A stretch of DNA of 64,000 bases from Mucidula mucida (Eukaryota; Basidiomycota; Agaricomycetes; Agaricales; Physalacriaceae), in contig JADNYV010000019.1 in NCBI GenBank assembly GCA_015501055.1, forward strand, positions 346,044-410,043, given 5' to 3'. The notes beneath the pieces are model-generated. The model saw nothing but the letters and a program-made list of their open reading frames with translations, had not been told where the DNA came from and searched no databases. Within the stretch, counting starts at the first letter, position 1. Every line of letters starts with the position of its first letter. Both the position numbers and the translations under genes were made by a program. This document shows, in pieces, positions 1-10,732 of the stretch.

Positions 1-220
1 TGAAATGCCATGAACGGTTGCTTTTACAGCTCGACGTTGTACCCAAATTCGGAAGATTTCTAGAGAGGCTAATCAGAACCTACTTAAAACTAGCGAGTCG
101 CTTTGGCTTTGCAGTGTTGGACGAGGGCGATAACCATCATCGGAGACGGAAATGGAAAAAACACTCTATTCAAAGAAGTCTTCAACATAACGTAGTAGTT
201 GGGCCAGCGCTACAACACCT

Positions 221-1039
221 TCACTTGGCAGGCGCACGTCTTATTACTGGACAGTCATATATAACTCGAGTTTGAGGACGTGGCTGGGCCAACCCCTTGC
301 AATCCTGAAACCAAGACAGAAAGAGAGTGCGAGTGAGACTGCACTCAATCCATCGGAGAACATCTTCGGTCGCTTTCTCAAGATTATCGGATGGACTGTT
401 GAGTAATGTGAAATCCCGAGCGAGGATTGCAGCCATACATGGATGGAGTGTGGTGGTCACAAGTGTTCCTCCTGATATGCAAGGCCGGCCATCGGGGAGG
501 TGCAGTTGTACGATTCACTGTTGAAGTATAGGCGATAGGTGTAGGTGGGTTGCGGGACGAATTTCTGTGCATCGGTCGAGAGCGATTCACCTGGCTTGAA
601 ATCATGGAACACACCTGCGTGTACATAACGCGTTTCTTGACCCCAGCCTTGTAGTTGGACTCAAAGAAGGCCAGAATATCATCATACTGGTCTTCATTTG
701 GAGACAGTATCCCCCAAGAGTGCATCTTGAACAAACTCTCGCACACATCCTGCCGAACTAGCGTCGGTAAGAAATTGATAGGAGACGAAGGCTTTGTGCA
801 CACTCGTGATATTGAAACACTTCTCGGTCGCCAATAAAAAATCCATCTCCCCACGGTTGTACCCCAAAGCATATTCCAGGTTGTCGCACTGCATGATACG
901 TTGAGAAAGACAGAAGCGAATAATCACGCTGTCTTACTTTGTACGGATGGAAGCGGGGACAAGGTATCGGAGTGGTGATCTTCTGGGATGCCGCGTCGAT
1001 GAAGATGTCCTCGAGAGGTATCGCTGCGTGGTGAGACAT
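221..1039 (-). pseudogene. Tandem copy A of an unrecognised family, frameshifted
   Basis: This is the leftmost of three tandem minus-strand copies. It follows the exon plan of the intact copy at 2380-3191: a 5' exon starting MSHHAAIPLEDIFIDA at 1039, a second exon with NLEYALGYNRGEMD, a third with VCESLFKMHSWGIL through FESNYKAGVKKRVMYTQ, and a long last exon. In the last exon the frame breaks near 510-512, where the intact copy has one extra base between the Asn-Ser-Glu codons and the Gln-Leu-His codons. After that point the family sequence (TTTLHPCMAAILARDF ... LFLSWFQD ... RVIYDCP) continues in another frame to a stop at 221. I do not recognise the family and propose no function. It is either a young pseudogene or carries a one-base assembly error. 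Confidence 0.6.
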
Positions 1040-1265
1040 GGTAAGGACGAAGTGAGAAACGTGACCGTTGCGGATGGATCGAGAACCCTTGAATTGATTG
1101 CAAATATGAAAAATGCCACATGTGGCGCAAGTATGCTGCCAAGATGAGATTCATGAATGCCACCCAAAACGAAAGTATGATTTCACAATTCGTTTGATGC
1201 CGGCTTTGGATTGTACGAAGACATGACGCTCCTGCTGAGACACACACTCAAAGTCATTCACATAA

Positions 1266-2123
1266 TTAGGCCACGCCGTCGTCTAAGTCTTCTTCGCGGG
1301 CATGCGTAGGCATGCGTAGTGAGCAGTCATAGATAGCTCGAGTTTCAGCACGGTTATGGAGCAAACATGGGTTATCCTGGAACCAAGATAAAAAGAGGGG
1401 TTTATTGAGAACGCGATCAAAACCTCGAAGGAGATCTTTAGTCGCTTCCTCAAGGTTGGGCGGCTTGTTGAATAAGAGGAAATCCCGAGCAATGATTGTA
1501 GCCATACATGGATGGAGAGTGGTCGTCACAAGCGTCTTCCCCGACACGCAAAGCTGGCCGTCTGGCAGGTGTAACTGCACGGGTTTCTCGTCGAAATAAA
1601 GACGGTATGTGTAGGAGGTTTGCGGGGCGGATCTCTGCGCATTACCCGGAGTCGGTTGAGAGTTTGCTAGGCAGATTATGGAACGCACATGCGTATACAT
1701 GACGCGCTCCTTGACCCCGGCCTTGAAATTGGACTGAAAGAACATGGCAAACTTTCGACTTGGTCTTTGGAAGGTAGACTTCCCCAAGTGTGCATTTTGA
1801 ATAAGCTCTGACACACATCCTGCCGAACTAGCAGTATTGCTGAGAAAAGATACAGAATCGCGAGAAATAGGTGCTCACTCGTTATATCCATCGTCTTCTC
1901 GGTCTTATATAGGTGGTCCATCTCCCCACGGCGGTATCCTAAGGCATATTCGAGAGGATCGCGCTGCACGACGCAATGAGGAAGGCAAAAGTCAAAGAAC
2001 ACGATCTCTTACTTTGAACACTTGGAAGCGCGCACAGGGGATAGGAATAGTCATCTTCCGGGACGTTGCATTGATGAAAATATCCTCAAGTGGAATCGCT
2101 GCGCTGTCGTTGTGGTAAGACAT
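1266..2123 (-). pseudogene. Tandem copy B of the same unrecognised family, frameshifted
   Basis: This is the middle copy. The first exon (1 of 4) runs 2123 to 2013 and starts MSYHNDSAAIPLEDIFINAT. It splices phase 0 to an exon at 1963 that begins RDPLEYALGYRRGEMDHLY. Exon 3 (VCQSLFKMHTWGSLPSKDQ) is in frame until about 1750. There one base is missing relative to the third copy, which reads gcaacgctttc where this copy reads gcaaactttc (plus strand). Downstream, FFQSNFKAGVKERVMYT and the last exon, ending in NPCLLHNRAETRAIYDC, continue in the shifted frame to a stop at 1266. The break lies at a different place from the one in copy A, so the two lesions arose independently. Function unknown. Confidence 0.6.
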
Positions 2124-2379
2124 GGCAAGGAGGAAGTGAGAAACGTGACCGTTGAGCTGATGATCGATGATCCCTTTATCCAATTGCAAATATGACACAT
2201 GTGGCGCGAGTGCCAAGATGCGATTATCGAGACGAAGATTCCTCGCCCCCGAAGCGAAACGCGGGACGCTACGATTTTACAATTATATTCACGCGCCTAC
2301 GAGGACATGACGATGACGATGACTGCTTGAATACACACTAAGAGTCATCGACATAACTAGGCCAGGCTCTGCAACGTCT

Positions 2380-3191
2380 TCACTTATTGCGCATGCGTAG
2401 TGGGCAGTCATATATAGCTCGAGTTTCAGCACGGTTATGGAGCAAACATGGGTTATCCTGGAACCAAGATAAAAAGAGAGGTTGAGTGAGAGTGCAATCC
2501 ATGGCTCGTAGAAGAGTTTTAGTCGCTTCCTCGAGGTTGGACGGCAGGAAATCCCGAGCAATGATTACAGCCATACATGGATGGAGAGTGGTCGTCACAA
2601 GCGTCTCTCCCGATATGCAAGGCCGACCATCTGGGAGGTGTAGTTGCACAAATTCACTGTTGAAGTATAGGCGATAGGTGTAGGAGGTCTGAGGGGCGAA
2701 TCTCTGTGCATCGTTCAGACTCGGTTGGGAGTTCGTTAGGCAAATTATGGAACGCACCTGCGTATACATGACGCGTTTCTGGACGCCGGCCTGATAGTTG
2801 GACTCAAAGAAGAAGGCAACGCTTTCAACTTGGTCTTTGGAAGGCAGTATTCCCCATGTGTGCATTTTGAACAAGCTCTCACATACATCCTGCCGAACTA
2901 ATGTTGGTGAGAAAAGATAGATAATCACGAGGGATATGCGCTCACTTGTGATGTTCATCGCTTTCTCGGTCTTATATAGATGGTCAATCTCACCACGGCG
3001 GTATCCTAAGGCATATTCGAGGGGATCGCGCTGCCAAAACGCGTTGAGGAGGATAGAAGTTGATGTTTATGTTCTCTTACTTTGAACACTTGGTACCGCG
3101 CACAGGGGATAGGGATAGTCATCTTCCGAGACGTTGCATCAATGAAAATATCCTCAAGTGGAATCGCTGCGCTGTTGTTGTTGTGGTTCAT
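2380..3191 (-). CDS. Tandem copy C, intact, unrecognised family (about 219 aa)
   Basis: This copy has four exons: 3191-3081, 3030-2946, 2897-2758 and 2703-2380. All junctions have GT-AG ends and the phases close perfectly to 219 codons plus stop. The start ATG at 3191 gives MNHNNNSAAIPLEDIFIDAT. Recognisable landmarks shared by all three copies are ALGYRRGE, LFKMHTWG, KRVMYTQ, SYTYRLYF, TTTLHPCMA, PLFLSWFQDNPCLLHNRAE and a terminal IYDC. No signal peptide or membrane segment is visible. The His-Pro-Cys and the conserved Cys near the C-terminus could bind metal, but I know no family with this pattern and assign no function. It is the only copy of the three with an uninterrupted frame, so it is the likely functional one. 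Confidence 0.65.
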
Positions 3192-3504
3192 GGTAAGGGA
3201 GAAGTGGAAAACGTGACCGCTTAAGTACCCGGGTCTCAGCAGTGTTTCCTGTATTCATCCCACTCACATGCCGCAGGCTATCGCTAAAAATGCCTGTACT
3301 GGCCTTCGTCCTTCCCTATGCGTCACTCGTGATGGATTGCCAAGTCCAGGCACTGATACGCAGTTCGCTCTGTTCCGTACGGATTGCGCGCTGTACTATG
3401 GCAGTGCAGATCAATAGTCTGGATGTCATAACTAGGCAATTGCCTCTACAGCTCTCTTGGACAGCTTCCATCTGTACTTCCCCTCGTCCAAGTACTTAGC
3501 CGCC
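3192..3504. other. Divergent spacer between copy C and the DUF6535 gene
   Basis: About 310 bp lie between two divergently transcribed genes, so both promoters should be here. I see no clear TATA box, repeat or RNA gene. Confidence 0.4.
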
Positions 3505-6500
3505 ATGTCATCAAACCGTCTTCGGTCGCCCTCCAGACAGAGAGTGCGCGACAGTACTCCGCAACCACGTAGGAAACTTCCTTCTCGAGCATCAACCAAT
3601 GCCTCAGACGGGTACACGTCGTATACGGATGATGAGATGCCAACCCCAAGGAGTAGTGTTACCAGCAAGCGCCGTTTACTGACCCGAAGGAAGGCTCTTG
3701 GGTTACGGCTCAACGAACGGAAACACAGACATGGTACTAGAGGTGAGTTCCAAAGATGTTTATGCCATCTGATACATGAATGATTTGCTGCAGGAAACGA
3801 TCCCATGGACTACGAACAGAAGTACAAGGAGGATCCTATCTATAAAGAGGTTGACCCAAACGCCCGCGTCTGGCGAACCTATCTTGACGAGAGTCAAACT
3901 TTTGACTCTGACATGACGGAAGATGCACGCGACACGGTTGATGTTCTCCTAGTTTTCGTGAGTCGGTCTACTGATGCTTATCACGTCGATCTAACAGATA
4001 GACTATTTAGGCTGGTCTTTTCTCCGCAGTGGTCACTACATTTCTCGTAGAGATCCTTCGTGGTCTGGAGGCAGACATGGGACAGGTATCGGCTTTCCTG
4101 CTATACGACATGTATACACTGCAGACCGCGTACTTCAACGGGACGTTGAACGACACGAAGTTCTCCTTCCGGCCTCCGCCAACGGAGTTTTCGGCGCCGC
4201 CGTTGAAGGTCTGGGTTAGCGCATTGTGGTTGGCTAGCTTGGCGCTGAGTTTGACCATGGCGTTAATCGCCGTTTTGGTCAAGCAATGGCTGCACCACTA
4301 CAGGTCTATTCCATCGGGAACGCCTCGTGATCGTGCTTTGGCCCGTCAATACCGCTTTGATGGGTTCAAGAAATGGCATGTCCCCTTCATCATTGGCTTC
4401 TTGCCTTTCCTGATGCTTCTCGCGTTGGCGATATTCTTTCTCGGGCTCATACTCTTGCTCTCCTCCATCTCCTTGAATCTTGGGATTATGCTTGCAGCTA
4501 TTGCAGTTGCGGCATACGCGACGTACATCGTTTCGATCCTTTTGCCCGTTGTGTACTCGGATTGTCCGTATCAAACGCCGCTGTCGAAACCTGTGCACAA
4601 GCTCCTGCGCCTTATTGTTCCCCATTCATTCCTGTCCTCGTCGAACAGTAATCCCTCCTGGACTAAATTCAATGCCGTCACTATCGACCTGGCGGCGAGG
4701 TCGTTGCATTGGCTCTATGCGGTCTCTGTTAATTCATCTGTGCGAAGTATCGTTCTCCAGTCCTTCGGTGGCATGCCGCCTAGGGGTGTTTCTTCCCTCA
4801 AGCGCGCTTTTGATTACGACAAGGATTTTGCAGCACACTTTCCCGAAGCCATCTCCGACATGCTCGAGCCTTCACCGACAGGAAAGTTCATGACATTGAA
4901 ACACGGAACCGAAACTCGTTTGGAGCGCTTGTTGAGGTCTGCTCTGATTGTAACAGGTCCTCGTGATGTTCCGCGTATGATCTTCGGGAAGCCAACAAGT
5001 GTTGAACTTCGCGCTGTGCTTAGCGCGCACCATACATCATTTTTGGATGGCGGTTTGCATCCAAGTGAAATCTTCACTGCGTCAGCTCTGTCCTTGCATC
5101 CCATTGTTTGGGAGCATATACTTCGTCTCCCAAACGCGTTCCCGACCTTTATGAATCAGTACTCTGTCGATCTTGATTGGTGGAACCATTTCATCCCTCA
5201 ATTCCAACCCCCGCCGCTTTATCGTAAATCTGAAGATGTCTCTCCTGACATCTTCCAAACAATTCCTTTCTCGGACGCCATAGTTCTGTGCCGCCCAGCC
5301 GTCGATGATGCTCTTACGCACCTCCTCGACTCGCTTAAATCATGTTGTACGAAGCCAGAATGCAGGTGTATTCTCGACCAGACAGTCTCACCATGGCTGC
5401 GGTTCCTGCTTTTTATCCTCAATCATACAGCCTTCCACACCCTGTTGTCCCGTCGGCGTAATTCCGGGGTTTCTATTTACTCTCGACAAAACACCCTTTT
5501 GATTGTTCGCTCCCTCGAATGTTTATGGCAAGGGCTACATGGACTATCCGGACATCATTATACAATGCCAGATCGTCTCATGATATTCCAGGTCATCCGC
5601 AGAGTTATGGGTGGTCAGGTCTTGACAGATTCGCTCGAATACAGCGAGGTAGACTCTTTAGAACATATACGCGGCCTTACATTGTCAATATGTGCCGAGC
5701 TCAGTTACCTGGTTAACGTTCCGCTGCTTCCACATCACCCATATCTCCTCCCTCCTCCGTATCTCCCCCATTTGATCGGCCAAGCGCCACCGCCAAGTCG
5801 AGATGAATGGCTTTCTACGACGTTTCTACACAACATCTCTCGCCTGATTACGCCTCGAGGATCTGCCGATCTACACTGTTCAAAGGGAGCCCTCGACATC
5901 GCCTGCCAGTATCTCCAATACGGCATTGCGCGCGAAGTTCAGGCAGCTTACGACGAATTCCTCGAGACCGATTTTATAGTACGATTTCGTAACTACCATG
6001 CATACGCGCCTGTCGCTGCGACTGTCCGCTGCTACGTTAGGAACATCCACTTCATGGTCCAACTCACCGGGAAAAGTCCAATCGAGCTTCAGCCTCACAT
6101 CGCATACCTCACGAACCCGGAGACGCTCTTGTTGGCTTGCGCTATCCTCGGTGATTCTGGTGATGATGTTATCCACCTCGCAGCCCTTCGGCGCGAGCTC
6201 CCAGGACCGTCGCTCACCGTGTCTGAATGCGTTGAGGTATATATGAAGATGGATGGGCTTATCAAGGACGAAGTGTATTTTGCCGAACAGTATGTCCCCC
6301 GCGGAGATCCGTATGAATGGGTCCTTGTTGAGGATGCGCAGAAGAAGGAATGGAAAGGGTCGTTGGGGACTGTAGCTGTTAGGCTGTTCATGGAGTTGCG
6401 GAAGACGGTGGTGAATAACACCTGGATGGGGCCGAAAGCACTTGATCCGGCTTTTTGGGACGATGGGAGACAGCAGAGGGATGGTATTGTCGAGAAAGCA

Positions 6501-6512
6501 GCGGAATCTTGA
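3505..6512 (+). CDS. DUF6535 domain transmembrane protein (about 967 aa)
   Basis: There are three exons: 3505-3742, 3794-3957 and 4011-6512, with phases closing to 967 aa. Residues 1-79 are basic and Ser/Pro-rich. From about residue 86 comes the family signature of Agaricomycete DUF6535 proteins: a DPIYKEVDPNARVW-type helix, then TVDVLLVFAGLFSAVVTTF, the first membrane segment (about 126-144). Further hydrophobic segments lie at about 201-227 (VWVSALWLASLALSL onward) and 257-315, the latter probably two or three helices. The remaining roughly 650 residues are soluble, helical-looking and without a named motif. The family is expanded in mushroom-forming fungi and its role is unknown. I see no frame break. 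The start at 3505 was chosen because ATG follows gccgcc and opens the conserved N-terminus. Confidence 0.85.
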
Positions 6513-6939
6513 TACCATACATATTGTACACACGTTCTAGGAAATTGTATCGGCGGTACTTGCACGACATCTGGCGTCTTTGCTCTTCTTCGTGAACTCA
6601 GACCGCTCACCCAAAGCTTTAGAGTTCAATCGAGTATGCTCGCCAAGTTCATCAAACATGGAGACTGATTATTAATATGTGGCCTCCGAAAAACTCGATT
6701 GCTGAGAAATCTTCACAATGCCTGTGCATTCCCCGACTCACCGGCATATTTCATTACGAGGCCAGTCAGCCAGCTTTCTAAGCGTGGCGTCAACTCAGGG
6801 TCGTCCTCGGATTCTCGGTTCGTGTTAACATATTCGTACAGTGTCTTCTTTCTGGGTCGCGCTGTATTACCAACTCAAAAGATTTTGACCTGCTGCTATT
6901 TAGGCAGTGGAATGATGAATCGATGAGCATTTTATCAAC
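6513..6939. other. Intergenic spacer
   Basis: This holds the 3' region of the DUF6535 gene and the promoter of the dehydrogenase gene. No coding stretch, repeat or RNA gene could be supported. Confidence 0.4.
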
Positions 6940-8463
6940 ATGTCTTTGCCTCAGAACATACAAGCCTTGGTAACCAAGCAGTCCGGCGGTACTGATAGGA
7001 CGGTCGAAGTACAAACGATTCCTTTCGGGGATACGCTCAAGATCAAGACTCTCGCGCCTAACGAGATTGTGGTACTGTCGAGTTGCGCGCGTATATATGT
7101 GGCTGATCGTTGAATGATACAGGTCAAAATCAAGGCTATAGGACTGAATCCGACTGACTGGAAATTGACCATCGGTCCCTGGTCGGAGAGTAGTGAGTGC
7201 TCTTTTTCCTTAGAATATCTCAAACGACCTTCCGTCTATACTAGTTGGATCAGGAAAAGTCGTCGGACACGATGCTGTACGCCTTTACTATCATTTTCGT
7301 CTCTTTACAGGCTGAACGCAGGTCTCTTTTCAGGCGGGAGACGTCATCCGTGTAGGCGCCAACGTTCAACATCTAAAAGTCGGCGATCGCGCTGCTTGTC
7401 AGCAGTGGGTAGCAGAACTACTCACCTCTCTCCAAGCCCTAACCCATTGTCATAGGTTTGGATGTTACTATTCCGACACAGGTTCCTTCGCAGAATACTC
7501 CCGGTTCGACTCGGCCTTGGTTTTCAAGCTACCAGATGATGTGAGTTATCAAGCGGGAGCTGCTTTACCTGTACGTGTATTGCAGAATGAGTTTGACCAT
7601 CAATACTTATGTACGTGTAGGGTCCCCACTATACTGCGATGCAGGCCTTATACGGCAGACTGAAGTTTCCGTTTCCGTCTGACGGGAATGTAACAGTAGA
7701 TGGTAATATCCTCATTTGGGGAGCGTCGACAGCGTGTGGGCATCAGGCTGTACAACTCGCGCGTCTTGCTGGATTACAAGGTACCCATAACCATCCACGC
7801 TGTTGGTATTTATTCTGACCACCGCGGCTTTCCAGTCATCGCAACTGCGTCTAGCCGGAACCACGCTGCAATCCTCTCTCTAGGAGCGATCGCTTGCGAG
7901 GATTACAAAGACCCAAAGATTGTCGCGAAGCTGAAAGCCGCGGCCAACGGAAATCCCATCAAGTTTGCAATCGACTGCGTTGGCACAGATGGCAGCTCTG
8001 ACCGTGTCGTCGAGGCGATGTCGCCAGGAGGGCACCTGATCTCCATCATGCCCGCCAGCGACACAGCGGAGGCTAGCGCAAAGGAGAAAGACATCAAAGT
8101 AGAGATGATTTTGGCTGGGACGTTAGGCGGTCAAGAGGTGCGTGTGGTTGACCAGTGTCTTCAGTCCAAATTTTGACTGGATATATAGTTTTTCCTAGAG
8201 GCACTTGGCGGGCAACATGTACCTGCCATTCCAGAGGACCGAGTCTTGATTTCGAGGTGGACGGAAAAGGAACTCCCGACTTTGCTCGAGAAAGGCATGT
8301 TGAAAGCTCCGAAGCTACGTTTGATGCCTGGTGGACTCGAAGGTATGTTTCCCTTCTAGTCGGCATAGTCTTTGCTGATTGTGTTACAGATGTTCTGCAA
8401 GGTTTAGAGATTATGAAGAGCGGTGCTTATAGTGCGGAGAAGCTCGTTTATACACTTAAATAG
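6940..8463 (+). CDS. Zinc-binding-dehydrogenase-like MDR oxidoreductase (enoyl reductase type)
   Basis: This is a multi-exon gene; start ATG at 6940 (MSLPQNIQALVTKQSGG). The exons splice to the medium-chain dehydrogenase/reductase pattern seen in fungal trans-enoyl-reductase and quinone-reductase-like proteins. An N-terminal GroES-like barrel carries KIKAIGLNPTDWK, VVGHDAAGDVIRVGANV and HLKVGDR. SFAEYSRFD and YQAGAALP follow, then a Rossmann segment ILIWGASTACGHQAVQLA (NADPH site) and a C-terminal part ending GAYSAEKLVYTLK. The position of the catalytic-zinc Cys in classical alcohol dehydrogenases is Asn in the GLNPTDWK motif, so it is probably a zinc-independent NADPH reductase. Introns lie at about 7072-7122, 7193-7251, 7284-7333, 7405-7456, 7559-7620, 7781-7835, 8137-8188 and 8342-8390. 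The substrate cannot be inferred. No biosynthetic cluster genes lie nearby. Confidence 0.85.
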
Positions 8464-8905
8464 AGATTAAGAAAGATCAAGTTGTACGCACTACTGATCA
8501 TTTGGACGCACCAAGAAAACAATGTAGACGTTATCCATCAGATCGCGCTCAGAGTAAGCTTCAGTGACCTTGTGTCGTGTGTGACCAGAACAGACAGTAC
8601 CGAAAAGTCGCGCATTATAGACAGAGAAAGATGGCATGCCATCATCCAAGGGCGAGTGAAAGTTCCCAAAAGCAAAATGTCTAAGACTGAATCCAGAAGT
8701 GAGCGAGAAGATCAGCAAAGACGAGACCATTTCTACCATGAAATGTGGTGAACACAAGTGCCGTAACCCTAACCTGAGGGTAGTTTGCTTGCGCATGTTT
8801 ATGGTCTGAACCTTATTTCTGGTTTGCACGGCGACCACGACACGCGCTCAAAAAATTAAGGTAGGCCGGCGCCTGCCCCCTCCCCGCACGATCTAAGGAA
8901 TCAGG

Positions 8906-9543
8906 ATGGACCCAGCGAAATTAGCGAAGCTCCAAGCGGCGGCGGCGGCGAACCGGATTGGAGGCAAGGGCACTGTACGGAGAAAGGTTGTACGCAAGTC
9001 AAAGCCCGCCGCCGCTCAGGATGACAAGAAGCTCCAGGGTGCACTCAAAAAGGTTCAGACCGATTTGTGCGACGTTCCGGATTTGGCTGATATTTTCGCA
9101 GCTGAATGTGCAACCGATCGCCGGCGTCGAAGAGGTTAACATGTTCCAGGAGGACGGTAATGTGCTGCACTTTGTCGCTCCGAAAGGTGTGCTCTAGTGA
9201 TCACCCTTTTCTTGCCCGATTTAAAACTGCCGTAGTGCACGCCTCACTTCCCGCCAATACACTCGCGATCTATGGTACCGCACAGCAGAAAGAATTGACA
9301 GAACTTGTCCCCGGTATCCTCAACCAGCTCGGCCCGGACTCCCTCGCATCTCTACGCAAACTCGCAGAGAGTTACCAAGCCATCCAACCGGGGGGTGCTA
9401 ACGGTAATGTCTCCCATCTTTCTTCCTTGCCGTTCTAATCTCCTTCAACAGCACCGGGCGCACCAGCTTCAGCAGACGACGACGACGACGATGTACCCGA
9501 TCTTGTCGACAACTTTGATGTCGAGGGCGCAAAGCTCGATTAG
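8906..9543 (+). CDS. EGD1: Nascent polypeptide-associated complex subunit beta
   Basis: There are four exons; start ATG at 8906 ([20 protein letters not shown]) and stop at 9541-9543. The N-terminus carries the ribosome-binding basic patch [14 protein letters not shown]. The NAC domain follows ([48 protein letters not shown]), then an acidic C-terminus with a run of six Asp and VPDLVDNFD. Introns run about 9051-9099, 9186-9234 and 9404-9451. NAC beta pairs with the alpha subunit at the ribosomal exit tunnel, shields nascent chains and influences targeting to mitochondria and ER. The length of about 165 aa is normal for fungal EGD1/BTF3. The frame is intact throughout. Confidence 0.95.
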
Positions 9544-10732
9544 TGTAGTTTGTAGTGTTTGTCAATTGTTCTTCTCTCTTGACTTTCACTCATCTCTTCA
9601 CGCAGTGTAAAAGCAGAAATGCATTTGTTTCTTTCGGTATTGCTCGGTGGTAAGACGGATCCTCAAATTGCTACTATAAACGCTGGCTTGTGCCTAGTTA
9701 CTATGTATATCCTACGTGCTTTCCAAAGGTACAGATGCTCCCGCTGATGAGTTTAGCGACGCTTGTGGTTCTACGCCGATGCCAAAAAAGCCTGTGGTCA
9801 GAGCACCACAATGAATATGCTACTTGACGTGACACGCGCACCGATGGCAGTTGAAAGGGAGTATCATGCAAGTGCATCCCATATAGAGGAACCTATAAAA
9901 GGTGTTTAGAGACTATGTCCTCTGTGGCGCAATTTCTCAAATGTTTGCCAAGCATCCGCTTCCAAGTGCTCGAAAACTCTGAGACAAAGTTGAAGGTGAA
10001 AAGGTAAGGAGCTGACCGTAAATACCGCGCGTAACGAAGCGAATTCAGTTCCTGTACTTCCTCTTCAGCCTGGTAATGGGTAAGCTTCCTGCGAAGTACT
10101 CATAAATCGACAGAGAAATCGAACCAAATATCACTCAAGCGTGTACGCGATATGGACTTTTCCGGTATTCTACAATAAACACTGGTTGACCCTCGGTCCT
10201 CAAAGACCTTGACCAATTGGAGCAGCGAGACTTACTAGATGTCTCCTACAGAAATTTCCTCATTGAGTTGTTCAATCTCCGGTGCCCCCGCCTATGATTT
10301 GTTTGACAGGCACTGCAAGGTGTGTCTTCGTCAAAATTGAGTGTTCGATGTACACACTCATGATCAACTTCAACCAGCTCAAACGACACGTCAAGCAAGG
10401 GACTTATCATGCAATCTGATTCCGTTCCTCCTAAGTGGTTGCTACAGGAGCTGGAAGAGCACTCTTCAAAGTCCATCGTATAGAATTCCCAAGTAAGTCT
10501 TCGTTTTGTTTCAATTCGGAGACAGATGCCATATTATCTTCAACAGCATAAACTGTTTACCGGTCCTTGACAATGGCAATCTCACGCTGAGAGTTCAAGT
10601 TGTTTCTAGGATAGCAAGCCGGCGCGTAGCCATCATAGCAATGGTGGATCAACAAAAAGCGTTCAACTGGTCAGGTGATCGCATGACTTGTTTACTTCGG
10701 CTGCTCTTCATCATACTATATCGAAAACCCAA
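9544..10732. other. Convergent 3' region, no supported gene
   Basis: About 1.2 kb lie between the 3' ends of two convergent genes. A 76-codon minus-strand frame at 10246-10476 contains several Cys (one CSAC pair) but has no homologue I know and no clear splice partners, so it is not called. No repeats or tRNA were seen. Confidence 0.35.

Noticed and set aside
5880..6533. 217-codon minus-strand frame
   Set aside because: It is antisense to the DUF6535 gene, which has strong family support.
8764..8775. aaccctaacc, telomere-like
   Set aside because: It is only one and a half repeats, inside a gene-dense region.
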